Notes: generated by a model from the letters alone, not told the origin. Shown: positions 10,062 to 18,082, counted from the stretch's first letter. The stretch is DNA of 64,000 nucleotides from JAXLYE01 sp046351595 (GCA_046351595.1 JAXLYE010000002.1:744001-808000); one strand, 5' to 3'. Numbers and translations are program-made.

Positions 10062-11072
10062 TCAGCGCAGCCGCGCGCGCAGCGCCCCGCCCACGAAAAG
10101 CGTCAGCAGCGCCCCGGACACGAGGGTCGCCACCGGGTGCATCGCCAACATCGTGTACAGGCTGTGCCGCAGCACCACGCCGTCGTCGCTGCCGCGCGTG
10201 TCGCCTTCCCACGGCGGCGCGCTGAACAGGTTCTCCTGCTCGTCGTGCTTGGGCTGCTCGGTGCGCTGCATGCGGTCCATGGTCAGCTCCATCAGCCGAT
10301 CGCTGAGGCGCGGCGCGATCACACCGAGGGCGCTGAACACGAGGCTCGTGCCGCCGACCACGACGTCGCGCTTGCGGTGGCTGGCGCAGTGCACGATGGC
10401 CTCGGCCACGAGCTCGGGCGCGTAGAGCGGCGCCGGGTTCTTCGCCTGCACGTCGAAGTGGTTGCGCGCATGATCGGCGTACGGCGTGGCGATGGCGCCG
10501 GGCTTGATCAGGGTCACAGAGATGGGCCGGCGCTGCATCTCGATCTCCATGCGCAGCGCGTCGGTGTAGCCCTTGATGGCGTGCTTGGACGCGCAATACA
10601 TCCCCTGGTTCGGGATGGCGCGATCCGAGAGCACGCTGCCCAGGTTGATGAGGGCGCCGCCGTTCTCGTTCCGCGCGAGCGCCGGCACCGCGGCGCGGCA
10701 GCCGTGCACCACGCCCCAGAAGTTGACCTCGAAGAGGCGGCGCGCCTCGTCGAGCGAGACCTCGTGCAGCTTGCCGTAGATCGACACCGCGGCGTTGTTG
10801 ACCCAGGTGTCGATGCGGCCAAAGGTCTTGATCGCGGCGTCGCGCACGCGCTCGACCGCCTGCACGTCGGCGACGTCGGCGGCGACGGTCAGCACCCGCT
10901 CGCGCGGGGCCAGCCCGTCGGCGATGCGATCGAGCTCGGGCTGGTTGCGGGCGGTCAGCACCACGCAGGCGCCGCGCCGCGCCGCTTCGCGCGCCGTGGC
11001 CAGCCCGATGCCGCTGGTGGCGCCGGTGATGACGAGGACCTGGTGGTGGATCGGCTTGAGCTTGGGGTGCAC
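10062..11072 (-). CDS. short-chain dehydrogenase/reductase with C-terminal membrane anchor
   Basis: A 336-aa NAD(P)-dependent SDR oxidoreductase. It shows the TGxxxGIG cofactor motif (ITGATSGIGLA), the NNA motif (WVNNAAVSIYG), a catalytic Ser in NLGSVLSDR and the YxxxK pair in YCASKHAIKGY. After the catalytic domain comes a C-terminal extension of about 90 residues ending in one hydrophobic segment (ATLVSGALLTLFVGGAL) and a basic tail, so the enzyme is probably membrane-tethered. The GTG at 11072 is chosen because it gives the family N-terminus and has AGTGGA just upstream; the open frame continues to 11390 without SDR-like sequence. The substrate is unknown. Confidence 0.83.
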   Translation of the reverse strand: MHPKLKPIHHQVLVITGATSGIGLATAREAARRGACVVLTARNQPELDRIADGLAPRERVLTVAADVADVQAVERVRDAAIKTFGRIDTWVNNAAVSIYGKLHEVSLDEARRLFEVNFWGVVHGCRAAVPALARNENGGALINLGSVLSDRAIPNQGMYCASKHAIKGYTDALRMEIEMQRRPISVTLIKPGAIATPYADHARNHFDVQAKNPAPLYAPELVAEAIVHCASHRKRDVVVGGTSLVFSALGVIAPRLSDRLMELTMDRMQRTEQPKHDEQENLFSAPPWEGDTRGSDDGVVLRHSLYTMLAMHPVATLVSGALLTLFVGGALRARLR

Positions 11073-11416
11073 GTTCCACTTTGCGCGCTGGCGCGTGTGG
11101 CTGCAGCTAGGGAAAGCGCTAACGCGGGCCGACCGCTGAGCTGCAGATGCTGCACGTCGCGCGTGCGGATTCCGCAAGCGACTGCGCGTGCTGCACCCCG
11201 TCCGCGCCCCGCGCATCGCGAGCGGCTCCTCCAGATAACCGCGAATCTCTGTAATCTCCGACTGAGAAGGCCGCGATCGAGGGGGCGTGCGCGCGGCGCG
11301 CGGCGCAGCTTTTGGCCCTGGCACATGCGTTGCGTTTGTCTCCATCCGTACAGAGCGACGCGGCAGGCCAATCAAGCCCCGGCCGCACAAGAACAGAGAC
11401 TAAAAAGGAGCTTCCC
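11073..11416. other. divergent intergenic region (344 bp)
   Basis: The gap between the SDR gene (minus) and the LTxxQ-type lipoprotein gene (plus). It contains a consensus -24/-12 promoter for the plus-strand gene, a GCGCGCGGCGCGCGG palindromic stretch at 11291-11305, and an AAGGAG ribosome binding site at 11405-11410. No convincing ORF or RNA gene was seen. Confidence 0.6.
11319..11333 (+). promoter_or_regulatory. sigma-54 (-24/-12) promoter
   Basis: TGGCAC-ATGCG-TTGC matches the RpoN consensus TGGCAC-N5-TTGC at every defined position with correct spacing. The -12 GC is at 11332-11333, predicting a start near 11345 and a leader of about 72 nt to the ATG at 11417. Enhancer sites were not identified. 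Confidence 0.75.
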
Positions 11417-12205
11417 ATGACGACCCGGATGACCACCCAGACGGCCAAGAACCTGAGCACGAAGACGCTGGCGACCCGGAAGATCACCCTGTGGCTCGGC
11501 GCGGTCCTGCTCAGCCTGGGCGTCGGCTGTGGCAGCGCGGACTCCTCGATCGGCAGCGACGCTCTGGCCGTGTCGGGCAGCGACGTCGGCGGCGAGCAGC
11601 TCGCGCTGCCGGACGGCGACGGACCCGGGGCGCGCGACGGCGCCGGGCGGGTCGCTCCCTCGGAGCTCAGCCGCCTGCAGTCGCTGCTCGGGCTCTCCGC
11701 GGAGCAGGTCGCGCAGATCCAGCCCATCCTCGATGCCACGCGCGCCGCGCTCGAAGACCTCCGCGCCCAGGTCCGCACCGGCTCGCTCAGCCCGACCGAC
11801 GCCAAGGCCAAGGTCAAGGCCCTGCACGACGAGCAGAAGGCAAAGATCACGGCGCTGCTCACGCCCGAGCAGCAGGCCAAGTTCAGCACCATGCGCGAGC
11901 ACCACTGCGGCCCGTTCGACGTCGAGCGTTTGGCCGAGGTGCTGGGCCTGAGCGCGGATCAGGTCAGCCAGATCAGCGCCCTCATGGCCGCGGCGCAGAG
12001 CAAGATCAGCGACCTCCACGCGCAGGTCGAGGCGGGCACGCTCACGGCGGATCAGGCGCACACCCAGATCGACCCGATCCGCAAGGACACGCAGGACGCG
12101 ATCCGCAACGTCCTGACCACCGAGCAGCGCGATCAGCTGGCGCAGATCATGTCCCGCCCGCCGCGCCGCGAGGGCGACCGCCGCCCGCCGCCGCCGGCTC
12201 CGTAA
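11417..12205 (+). CDS. LTxxQ-type (Spy/CpxP-like) lipoprotein
   Basis: A 262-aa predicted lipoprotein: the basic N-terminus and hydrophobic stretch end in the lipobox LGVGC (Cys about residue 38). Two helical repeats follow, each starting with LGLSAEQV or LGLSADQV and ending with an LTPEQQAKF or LTTEQRDQL element, which is the LTxxQ signature of Spy/CpxP-type periplasmic chaperones and metal-stress proteins. The protein ends in Arg/Pro (PPRREGDRRPPPPAP). The start is secured by AAGGAG 6 nt before the ATG. A sigma-54 promoter upstream suggests stress- or signal-dependent expression. A role in envelope stress or metal binding is inferred from the family only. Confidence 0.8.
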   Translation: MTTRMTTQTAKNLSTKTLATRKITLWLGAVLLSLGVGCGSADSSIGSDALAVSGSDVGGEQLALPDGDGPGARDGAGRVAPSELSRLQSLLGLSAEQVAQIQPILDATRAALEDLRAQVRTGSLSPTDAKAKVKALHDEQKAKITALLTPEQQAKFSTMREHHCGPFDVERLAEVLGLSADQVSQISALMAAAQSKISDLHAQVEAGTLTADQAHTQIDPIRKDTQDAIRNVLTTEQRDQLAQIMSRPPRREGDRRPPPPAP

Positions 12206-12235
12206 CCTGAGGAGGCGAGCTGCAGAAGCTCCCTT

Positions 12236-12279
12236 GCGGCCGCGCGACCGCTTTCCCCTCCCGGCGGTCGCGCGGCCGC
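12236..12279. terminator. perfect 16-bp hairpin, bidirectional terminator
   Basis: GCGGCCGCGCGACCGC (12236-12251) is exactly complementary to 12264-12279 with a 12-nt pyrimidine-rich loop. It sits between the convergent lipoprotein and monooxygenase-like genes. There is no U-run, but the perfect stem and convergent position support a two-way terminator. Confidence 0.75.
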
Positions 12280-12317
12280 TCATGTTCCTCGGTGACCGCG
12301 CGGTCCGCCGCGGGTCT

Positions 12318-13568
12318 TCACAACAGCGTCGTGTAGAAGTACGCGATGCACATCTCGTCGGCGGTGCCCTCACCCCAGCGGATGGTGTTGGCCGTGGTGT
12401 TGTCCCAGGTGCAGGTGTACTTCACGACGCTGCCGGCCGGCAGGTACACGCTCGAGTTGTCGAAGAAGTACATCTGCTGCCAGTGGAAGTCCCACTTCGG
12501 GATGTTGATCAGGCACTGGCCCGCCGCCTCGACGCGGCCCGAGCGCCCGAGCTGGTGCATGTGCGGCATCAGGCCCCAGACCCGCAGCCCGACCTGCAGC
12601 GGCTTGGAGACCGCGTCCGCGGTGGCGCCCATCTGCCCGGGGTTGATCTGGAACGTCGTGTTCAGCACCGGCAGGATCGCCGCCTTGTTCAGCACCGACT
12701 GATCCGCCCACTTCAGCCGCATCCTGCTGAGATCGGGCGTGGCGCCGTTGGCGGTGTTGTAGTGCATCTGCGCGATCAGCACGTTGCCCGACTGGATGCT
12801 GATCGCGGTGCCGGCGGGGTAGCGGATGACCGGCGTGCCCGGGACCCAGGTCGCGACGAGCACCGCCTGATCGACGCCCGAGCCGCCGCCGCACGGCCAG
12901 CCCAGGCCGGGCGCCGCGTCGTCGATGGCGCGCGCCTTGGTCGCGTCGGCGCTGTAGATCAGCGCGTGGTGCACCTCCTGCCGCTGATCCGGGATGAACT
13001 CGTAGGCGACGAGATCCTTGGCCTGCGTCAGCTTGGGGTCGAGGATGAAGCAGTGGTAGTCGTCGGTCTTGGTCGGCGTGTACGCGACGTCCCAATCGAG
13101 CTCGATCGAGGCGTCGGTCAGCCCCTGCGGCGGCGGCGTCACCGGCGGTGCGTCCGCAGCGTTGCCCTCGGGCGTGCCGGCCTGCTGCCAGGCCGCCAGG
13201 GTGTCGATCTGCTGCTGCGTCAGCGTGCGATCGCCGACGAAGCGCTGGCAGTCCGCGCTCGGCATCCACGGCGGCATGCGCCGCGCCTGCACTGCCGAAA
13301 CCAGCGCCGGCGCGTACTGCTTGGCGTGCTCGTAGTTATCCAGCGCGAACGGCGCGATGCCGGCGGGCGTGTGGCAGCTCTCGCACTTGGCGCGCAGGAT
13401 CGGCTGCACGTCCTTGTAGAACGTGACGCCCTGCTGGTTCTGGCCCGGCGTCTGGCTGCTGTCACAGCCGACAGCGACGGCGAGCGGCAGCGCGAGCAGG
13501 GACGCGACGGCCCTGCGGCGGCGGCCGCGGGCGGGCGCGGCCTCTTGATCGGGGGCGTTCTTCGACAT
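12318..13568 (-). CDS. haem-binding copper type II monooxygenase-like lipoprotein (copy A)
   Basis: A 416-aa exported protein. A lipobox (AVAVGC, Cys35) is followed by a c-type haem site CESCH (residues 62-66) in a short cytochrome-like module (TFYKDVQPILRAKC). A domain resembling copper type II ascorbate-dependent monooxygenases (PHM/DBH fold) comes next: EVHHALIY gives candidate CuH ligands, and GLMPHMHQLG plus a late DEMC give candidate His-X-His and Met ligands of CuM. GAGGAG lies 8 nt before the ATG at 13568. Copy B lies directly upstream on the same strand with the same architecture. Maturation would need the Ccm system encoded further along. Oxidative chemistry is inferred and the substrate is unknown. 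Confidence 0.8.
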   Translation of the reverse strand: MSKNAPDQEAAPARGRRRRAVASLLALPLAVAVGCDSSQTPGQNQQGVTFYKDVQPILRAKCESCHTPAGIAPFALDNYEHAKQYAPALVSAVQARRMPPWMPSADCQRFVGDRTLTQQQIDTLAAWQQAGTPEGNAADAPPVTPPPQGLTDASIELDWDVAYTPTKTDDYHCFILDPKLTQAKDLVAYEFIPDQRQEVHHALIYSADATKARAIDDAAPGLGWPCGGGSGVDQAVLVATWVPGTPVIRYPAGTAISIQSGNVLIAQMHYNTANGATPDLSRMRLKWADQSVLNKAAILPVLNTTFQINPGQMGATADAVSKPLQVGLRVWGLMPHMHQLGRSGRVEAAGQCLINIPKWDFHWQQMYFFDNSSVYLPAGSVVKYTCTWDNTTANTIRWGEGTADEMCIAYFYTTLL

Positions 13569-13652
13569 GGTCAATCGCTCCTCTCTCGTGTCTTCTCGTG
13601 CCTGCTGGTCTCTTCTCGTCTTTGCCGTCTTGGGGGGCAGGTCGGCTCTTGG

Positions 13653-13729
13653 TTGATTCAGTTGATCAATGTTGATTGCTTGATCAATGTTGACTGAGTT
13701 GATCAATGTTGATTGGTTGATCAACATTG
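13653..13729. repeat. cluster of TTGATCAATGTTGAT repeats (cluster 1)
   Basis: Units start at 13662, 13680 and 13699 (TTGATCAATGTTGAT or TTGATCAATGTTGAC), and an inverted TTGATCAACATTG starts at 13717, giving an 18-19 bp period. A degenerate TTGATTCAG precedes them. TTGATCAA is itself a palindrome. The cluster lies between the two monooxygenase-like genes and is markedly richer in A+T than its surroundings. Confidence 0.85.
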
Positions 13730-13822
13730 CGCGCGGCCCACGCTGCGACCGCCCAAGGACCGCGATGATCAGGTCATCGGCAGGTCGCGGCGCCAGGGAC
13801 CGCGCGACCCGCCGCGACGGAG

Positions 13823-15172
13823 CTACGGCGACGTGACGTAGAAGTAGTTGATGCACATCTCGTCCGAGGTACCTTCGCCCCAGCGCACGGTGCTGCCGGT
13901 CGGGTTGTCCCAGACGCAGGTCAGCTTCGGCACCGTGCCGGCGGCCAGCGGGATGCCGGTCGGCGCGCTGGTGAAGTACAGCTGCTGCCAGTGGAAGTCC
14001 CAGCGCGGGATGTAGATCAGGCACTGGCCGTTGGCCTCGACGCGCACCGAGCGCCCGAGGGTGTGCATGTGCGGCGCCAGACCCCACAGCGTCACCGGCC
14101 CCTTGAGCGCCTGCCCCAGCGCCTCGGTGGAGTAGCCCTGGCTGCCCGGCGGGATGGCGAAGGTCTGCTCGGACAGCGGCGTGATCACCGCGCGCCGCGC
14201 CACCGGCTGATCGGCGTACTTGAGCTTGAGCGAGCTCCGATCGGGCAGCGCGCCGTTGACGGTGTTGTAGTGGATCTGGATCGCGAGCACGCGGCCCGCG
14301 GCGATCGGCACGCCGGTGCCGCTCGGGTAGTAGGTGGCGGGGCTGCCGGGCACCCAGGCCGCGACCAGGCCGTCGACCTTGACACCGGGCCCGCCGCCGC
14401 ACGGCCAGCCGAGTCCGGGCGCCGCGTCGTCCGCGGCCTGCACCGCGCTCGCCGGCGCCGCGTAGATGAGGACGTGGTGCACCTCGGCGCGCTTGTCGGG
14501 CACAAACTCGTAGGCGACAAGGTCCCGATCCTGCGTCAGCTTCGGGTCGGCGACGAAGCAGTGGTAGTCGTCGATCGGCGAGGTCGTCGGCGTGTAGCTG
14601 CCGCCGATGTCGAGCGTGACGCTCGGCTGGCCGAGCCCCGGCGGCGGCGTCGGCGCCGGCTTCTCGTCCTTGGGGTCGCCGAGCGGCGAGCCGTCCTTGA
14701 CCCACGAGACGATCGCGTCGACCTGGCCCTGCTCGAGGCGGCGGCTGTCCGCGAAGCTCTGGCACGACGGATCCGGCATCCACGGCGGCATGCGCCGCGC
14801 CTCGACGGCAGAGCTCACGGCCGCGGCGTACTGCTTGGTCAGGTCGTAGCTGCTCAGCGCAAACGGCGCGATGCCGCCCTCGGTGTGGCAGCCCTGGCAG
14901 CGCGCCTGCACGATCGGCTGCACGTCCTTGTACCAGGTCATTCCCGCGACATAGCTCGCGGGCGGGTTCTCGGTCGGCGGCGGCAGCATCGCGCCGCTGG
15001 ACGGCTTGCCGCAGGCGGCGGCGCCGAGCACGCCGAGCGCGAGGGCGGCGAGCGCACAGCGGCGCAAGGCGTCGGAGCGATCGGCGGATCGCCCCGGCTC
15101 GCGGCGCACGCCCTGCGGCATGCGAGCGAGACGCAGTCGTTGTTTCGGTGGGTTCACGGTGGACATCGTCAT
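13823..15172 (-). CDS. haem-binding copper type II monooxygenase-like lipoprotein (copy B)
   Basis: A paralogue of the gene at 12318-13568, 449 aa. The lipobox LGAAAC (Cys54) is followed by a haem motif CQGCH (residues 92-96) within TWYKDVQPIVQARC, then the same copper monooxygenase-like domain (EVHHVLIY, GLAPHMHTLG, DEMCINYFY). The two copies share long identical stretches such as APFAL, EARRMPPWMP/QARRMPPWMP and DDAAPGLGWPCGGG, so they look like an old tandem duplication. The ATG at 15172 is chosen because AAGGAG lies 8 nt upstream. The 254-bp gap between the two copies carries the TTGATCAA repeat cluster, and each gene may have its own promoter. Confidence 0.8.
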   Translation of the reverse strand: MTMSTVNPPKQRLRLARMPQGVRREPGRSADRSDALRRCALAALALGVLGAAACGKPSSGAMLPPPTENPPASYVAGMTWYKDVQPIVQARCQGCHTEGGIAPFALSSYDLTKQYAAAVSSAVEARRMPPWMPDPSCQSFADSRRLEQGQVDAIVSWVKDGSPLGDPKDEKPAPTPPPGLGQPSVTLDIGGSYTPTTSPIDDYHCFVADPKLTQDRDLVAYEFVPDKRAEVHHVLIYAAPASAVQAADDAAPGLGWPCGGGPGVKVDGLVAAWVPGSPATYYPSGTGVPIAAGRVLAIQIHYNTVNGALPDRSSLKLKYADQPVARRAVITPLSEQTFAIPPGSQGYSTEALGQALKGPVTLWGLAPHMHTLGRSVRVEANGQCLIYIPRWDFHWQQLYFTSAPTGIPLAAGTVPKLTCVWDNPTGSTVRWGEGTSDEMCINYFYVTSP

Positions 15173-15528
15173 GCACGCGGCTCCTTGTCTGCGCTGTGAC
15201 GAGGTCGGTGCCCGCCGGGTTCCTGCGCGCGGTCGCTGCGCGCGCCGATCGGCGCATTTGCGACAGCGCGTGCTGCGCATAGCGCGGTGTCGGATCGGGG
15301 CGGGCCGCTGCGGATCGTGTCGGTGCACACCTCCGGGCTGCGCGCGCGTGCGGGCCGCGGCGCCCCCGCGCGCAAGTGCCACCGCGCACAGCACGGAAAG
15401 CTGCAGCGACGGCGCGAGGTTGCGCGACGGTGCGGAACGGATCCTGGGAAGGGGCTTCTGCCGCGGCGCGATGCGCTACCATCAAGGCTTAGTCAGTTGC
15501 TTAACCGGGTAGTCAGAGAGAGGACGGC
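15173..15528. other. divergent intergenic region (356 bp)
   Basis: The gap between copy B of the monooxygenase-like gene (minus) and the DUF2252 gene (plus). It contains a weak TACCAT -10-like hexamer at 15477-15482 and a TAGTCAG direct repeat (15490-15516) before the DUF2252 start. No RNA gene or ORF with convincing codon use was seen. Confidence 0.5.
15490..15516 (+). promoter_or_regulatory. TAGTCAG direct repeat, candidate operator
   Basis: TAGTCAG occurs at 15490-15496 and 15510-15516, exactly 20 bp apart (about two helical turns), just before AGAGAGGA and the ATG at 15529. The spacing fits two proteins binding the same DNA face. No regulator is known. Confidence 0.35.
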
Positions 15529-17127
15529 ATGAGCCTGGCCGAGAGCCGCCGCCCGCAGGCTGCCGCTGCGCGGTCGCGACGTCTCCCTCCCGCTCGACGC
15601 GGGCTGATGCGACCGGTGTCTCCGGCCCCCTCCGCGCTCGCGCCGCGCTCGGTCTTGGGGTCGCTCGGGCTGTCGCTGCTGCTGCTTGTCTGCCTGTCCG
15701 CGACGGCGCGCGCGCAGGGCCGCAGCGACTGGGTCGCCACGCAGATCGCGGCGCACAACCAGCACCTCTCGACCTCGATGCGCGCCGAGAAGTACGCGCT
15801 CATGGCCGAGTCCGAGCTCAACTTCTATCGCGCCACCAACTACCTGTTCTGGGCCGACTTCGGGCGCGCGCCGCAGCTGCAGGCGTTCGGGCGGCCGCGC
15901 ACGCGCATCTGGCTGCAGGGCGACGCGCACGCCGAGAACATCGGCGCGCTGGCCAACAACCGCGGCGCCGTGGTCTACGACCTCAACGACTTCGACGAAA
16001 CCGTGATCGGCGACTACCAGCTCGACCTGTGGCGGCTGGCGACGAGCCTCTTGGTGCTCGGGCACGATCGCGGCGGCTTCTCGGCGCAGCAGGAGGCGGC
16101 CATCGTCACCGCGCTGAGCAAGAGCTACCTGCGCACGCTCGCCCGCTTCCGCGGCAACAACGACGAGCTGACCGCGACGGTGACCGCGGCCAATACGCCG
16201 TCGATCCTCACCGACTTCCTGCTCGACGTGGAGCGCAACAGCACGCGCCGCCGCATGCTCGGCAAGATCACCACCACCGAGCGCGGCGTGCGCCGCTTCG
16301 ACACCTCGAACCCCGACTACCTGCCGGTTTCGCCCGAGGTGCTCGCCGCGATCGAGAAGGCCATGCCCGCGTACATCGGCTCGCTCGCCGGGCGTACGCG
16401 TCACCCCGACGGCTACTTCAAGATCAAGGACGTGGTGCAGCGCGCGCGCGGCGGCATGGGCAGCCTGGGCGTGTCGCGCTACCTCTTGCTCATCGAGGGC
16501 GCGACCGCGAGCCAGGACGACGACCGCATCCTCGACGTCAAGGCGCAGGACGCGCCGGCCGGCTGGCGCTACCTCGACGAGGGGCTGCGCGACTCGCTGC
16601 TCACCGCGACCCGCACGAACCACGCCGTGCGCGTCGCCATGGGCACGCGCTACCTCGGCTACCGCGTCGACGAGCACCTGGGCGTGATCACGGTGAACGG
16701 CGAGACCTGCGCGGTCCGCGAGCGCACGCCGGTCTACGGCACCTTCTCGGTGAACGAGCTGGTCAACCCGAGCCGCGCCATCCTCGTCGCCGAGGTGTGG
16801 GGCGCGGTGCTGGCGACGGCGCACGCGCGCGCGGATCAGGACTCCAGCGCGCTCATCCCCTACGACTTCGAGCGCGAGGTGCTGGCCGCGGTCGCGGGCC
16901 GCGAAGAGGCCTTCCACGCGCGCGTCCGCCAGATCGCGCTGTTCTACGCCGCCCAGGTGCGCGACGACTACCTGACGTTCCTCGAGCGCCTGGCGCACGA
17001 GCCGTCGCCCGCCGGCTACGAGCAGCCGCAGCCGCTGCCGCCCCGCGGCGCGGTGTCGCGCACGGAGCCGATCCCGGAGTTCACGCTGGTCAGCAGCCAG
17101 CAGCAGCGCGACCTCAGCCTGCGCTGA
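15529..17127 (+). CDS. DUF2252 family protein with signal peptide
   Basis: A 532-aa protein of the DUF2252 family. Family hallmarks are WLQGDAHAENIGA (about residues 128-140), VYDLNDFDETVIGDYQLDLWRLA and SLGVSRYLLLIEG. They recall the catalytic loop and metal-binding motif of aminoglycoside-phosphotransferase-like kinases. Unlike typical cytosolic members, this one starts with a basic leader and a hydrophobic stretch (LGLSLLLLVCLSATARAQ) that reads as a Sec signal peptide with cleavage near residue 63. GAGAGGA precedes the ATG. The biochemical role is unknown; export would place it away from ATP. Confidence 0.78.
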   Translation: MSLAESRRPQAAAARSRRLPPARRGLMRPVSPAPSALAPRSVLGSLGLSLLLLVCLSATARAQGRSDWVATQIAAHNQHLSTSMRAEKYALMAESELNFYRATNYLFWADFGRAPQLQAFGRPRTRIWLQGDAHAENIGALANNRGAVVYDLNDFDETVIGDYQLDLWRLATSLLVLGHDRGGFSAQQEAAIVTALSKSYLRTLARFRGNNDELTATVTAANTPSILTDFLLDVERNSTRRRMLGKITTTERGVRRFDTSNPDYLPVSPEVLAAIEKAMPAYIGSLAGRTRHPDGYFKIKDVVQRARGGMGSLGVSRYLLLIEGATASQDDDRILDVKAQDAPAGWRYLDEGLRDSLLTATRTNHAVRVAMGTRYLGYRVDEHLGVITVNGETCAVRERTPVYGTFSVNELVNPSRAILVAEVWGAVLATAHARADQDSSALIPYDFEREVLAAVAGREEAFHARVRQIALFYAAQVRDDYLTFLERLAHEPSPAGYEQPQPLPPRGAVSRTEPIPEFTLVSSQQQRDLSLR

Positions 17128-17143
17128 GCCGCGCCGCCGCCGC

Positions 17144-17689
17144 TCAGCGCGCCGGCTTCTGGAACAGCGAGCGCAGGCCGCTCTCCAGCGCCGCCTCGCC
17201 GGCCGCCTGCATGCCGCGGATGCTGTAGTAGTCCTGCGGCCCGCGCGGGCTGTCGGCGATGTGCAGGTGCAGCTCGAGCGGCCCGTCGCCGGCCAGGCGA
17301 TCGATGGTGTAGCCGGCGCTCGCCTCCTGGCCGGTGTGGTGCAGGTGGAAGCGGATGTGCTGGCCGTCGTGTTCGAAGGTGAACAGCTCGAAGGTGCCGG
17401 CGTACAGGGTGCGGTCCTGGTAGACGCCGCCGCCCATCGACGGCACGAAGCGGAACACGTGCAGGCGGTCGCTGGGCGACTCGGGCAGGCGGTCGAGCCA
17501 GTTGCGATCGAGCAGCAGCCGCTGCGCCTCCTCGGGCGGCAGCGCCGCGGTCTTGGCCTTGCCCGAGCAGCCCGCGGCCAGCACCGCGACCAGGCCGAGG
17601 CCGAGCAGCGCGCTGCGCCGTGCGATCGAGAGAGAGCGGTGCGGGGCGCCGCCGCGAGCGGCGTTCACATCGGAGTCCGGGGTCGACAT
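17144..17689 (-). CDS. small lipoprotein of unknown function
   Basis: A 181-aa predicted lipoprotein: basic N-terminus, hydrophobic stretch and lipobox VLAAGC (Cys about residue 41). The mature part begins with Lys/Ala and then reads as a beta-rich domain (ELFTFEHDGQHIRFHLHHTG, followed by alternating hydrophobics). The DUF is not recognised with certainty. The ATG at 17689 has GAGGA 5 nt upstream; the longer frame would need a TTG at 17701. Its stop lies 16 bp from the convergent DUF2252 stop, leaving no room for a separate terminator. The next minus-strand gene upstream ends 29 bp away, so the two may be co-transcribed. Confidence 0.72.
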   Translation of the reverse strand: MSTPDSDVNAARGGAPHRSLSIARRSALLGLGLVAVLAAGCSGKAKTAALPPEEAQRLLLDRNWLDRLPESPSDRLHVFRFVPSMGGGVYQDRTLYAGTFELFTFEHDGQHIRFHLHHTGQEASAGYTIDRLAGDGPLELHLHIADSPRGPQDYYSIRGMQAAGEAALESGLRSLFQKPAR

Positions 17690-17718
17690 GAGGGTCCTCA
17701 ATCCCGCGCGCGGCGGGC

Positions 17719-18075
17719 TCAGTTCAGGTAGCGGCCGGGCGGCAGCGGCGAGTCGCCCTGCTCGCCCTGCTCGGCCTCGTCGCCGAGCTCCAGGCCCTGG
17801 CGGGTCAGCAGGAAGTGCACCTTTCCCTCGCCCTGCGCGGTGCTGATCTCGGCCTCGAACGCCGGGCCGGTGACGCTGCCGAGCGCCAGATCCTTGTTCA
17901 GGCGGGTCACGCGGCCGGTCAACAGGTCACCCTGCAGGCGCTCGACGCTCTGCTGCGTGTGGTGCAGGCGGTAGGCGGCCTGGTACAGGCGCAGCGACAC
18001 CTCCTTCTGCAGCGGGACGTTGCTCGAGAGGACCGCGATGAGCAGCCAGTACGCCGCGGGATCAGGGCCAGCCAT
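17719..18075 (-). CDS. small protein of unknown function, probably leaderless
   Basis: A 118-aa product. After MAGPDPAAYW comes a short hydrophobic stretch (LLIAVLSSNVPL), then an amphipathic helix (RLYQAAYRLHHTQQSVERLQ) and a beta-rich segment (AFEAEISTAQGEGKVHFLLT). It ends in an acidic Gly/Pro tail. I do not recognise the family. The ATG at 18075 has TACTCT 7 nt upstream and no Shine-Dalgarno. It is divergent from the aminotransferase gene at 18197, with 121 bp between them. Confidence 0.62.
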   Translation of the reverse strand: MAGPDPAAYWLLIAVLSSNVPLQKEVSLRLYQAAYRLHHTQQSVERLQGDLLTGRVTRLNKDLALGSVTGPAFEAEISTAQGEGKVHFLLTRQGLELGDEAEQGEQGDSPLPPGRYLN

Positions 18076-18082
18076 ATGCCGC

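Noticed and set aside
13653..13729. TTGATCAA repeats as parS sites or a CRISPR array
   Set aside because: The motif does not match the parS consensus TGTTTCACGTGAAACA. Units are 15 bp with 3-4 bp gaps, without spacers of CRISPR length.
12318..15485. One continuous minus-strand frame covering both monooxygenase-like genes
   Set aside because: Only the last 416 codons are coding. Copy B is in another frame with its own Shine-Dalgarno and start, so this is not a fusion protein.
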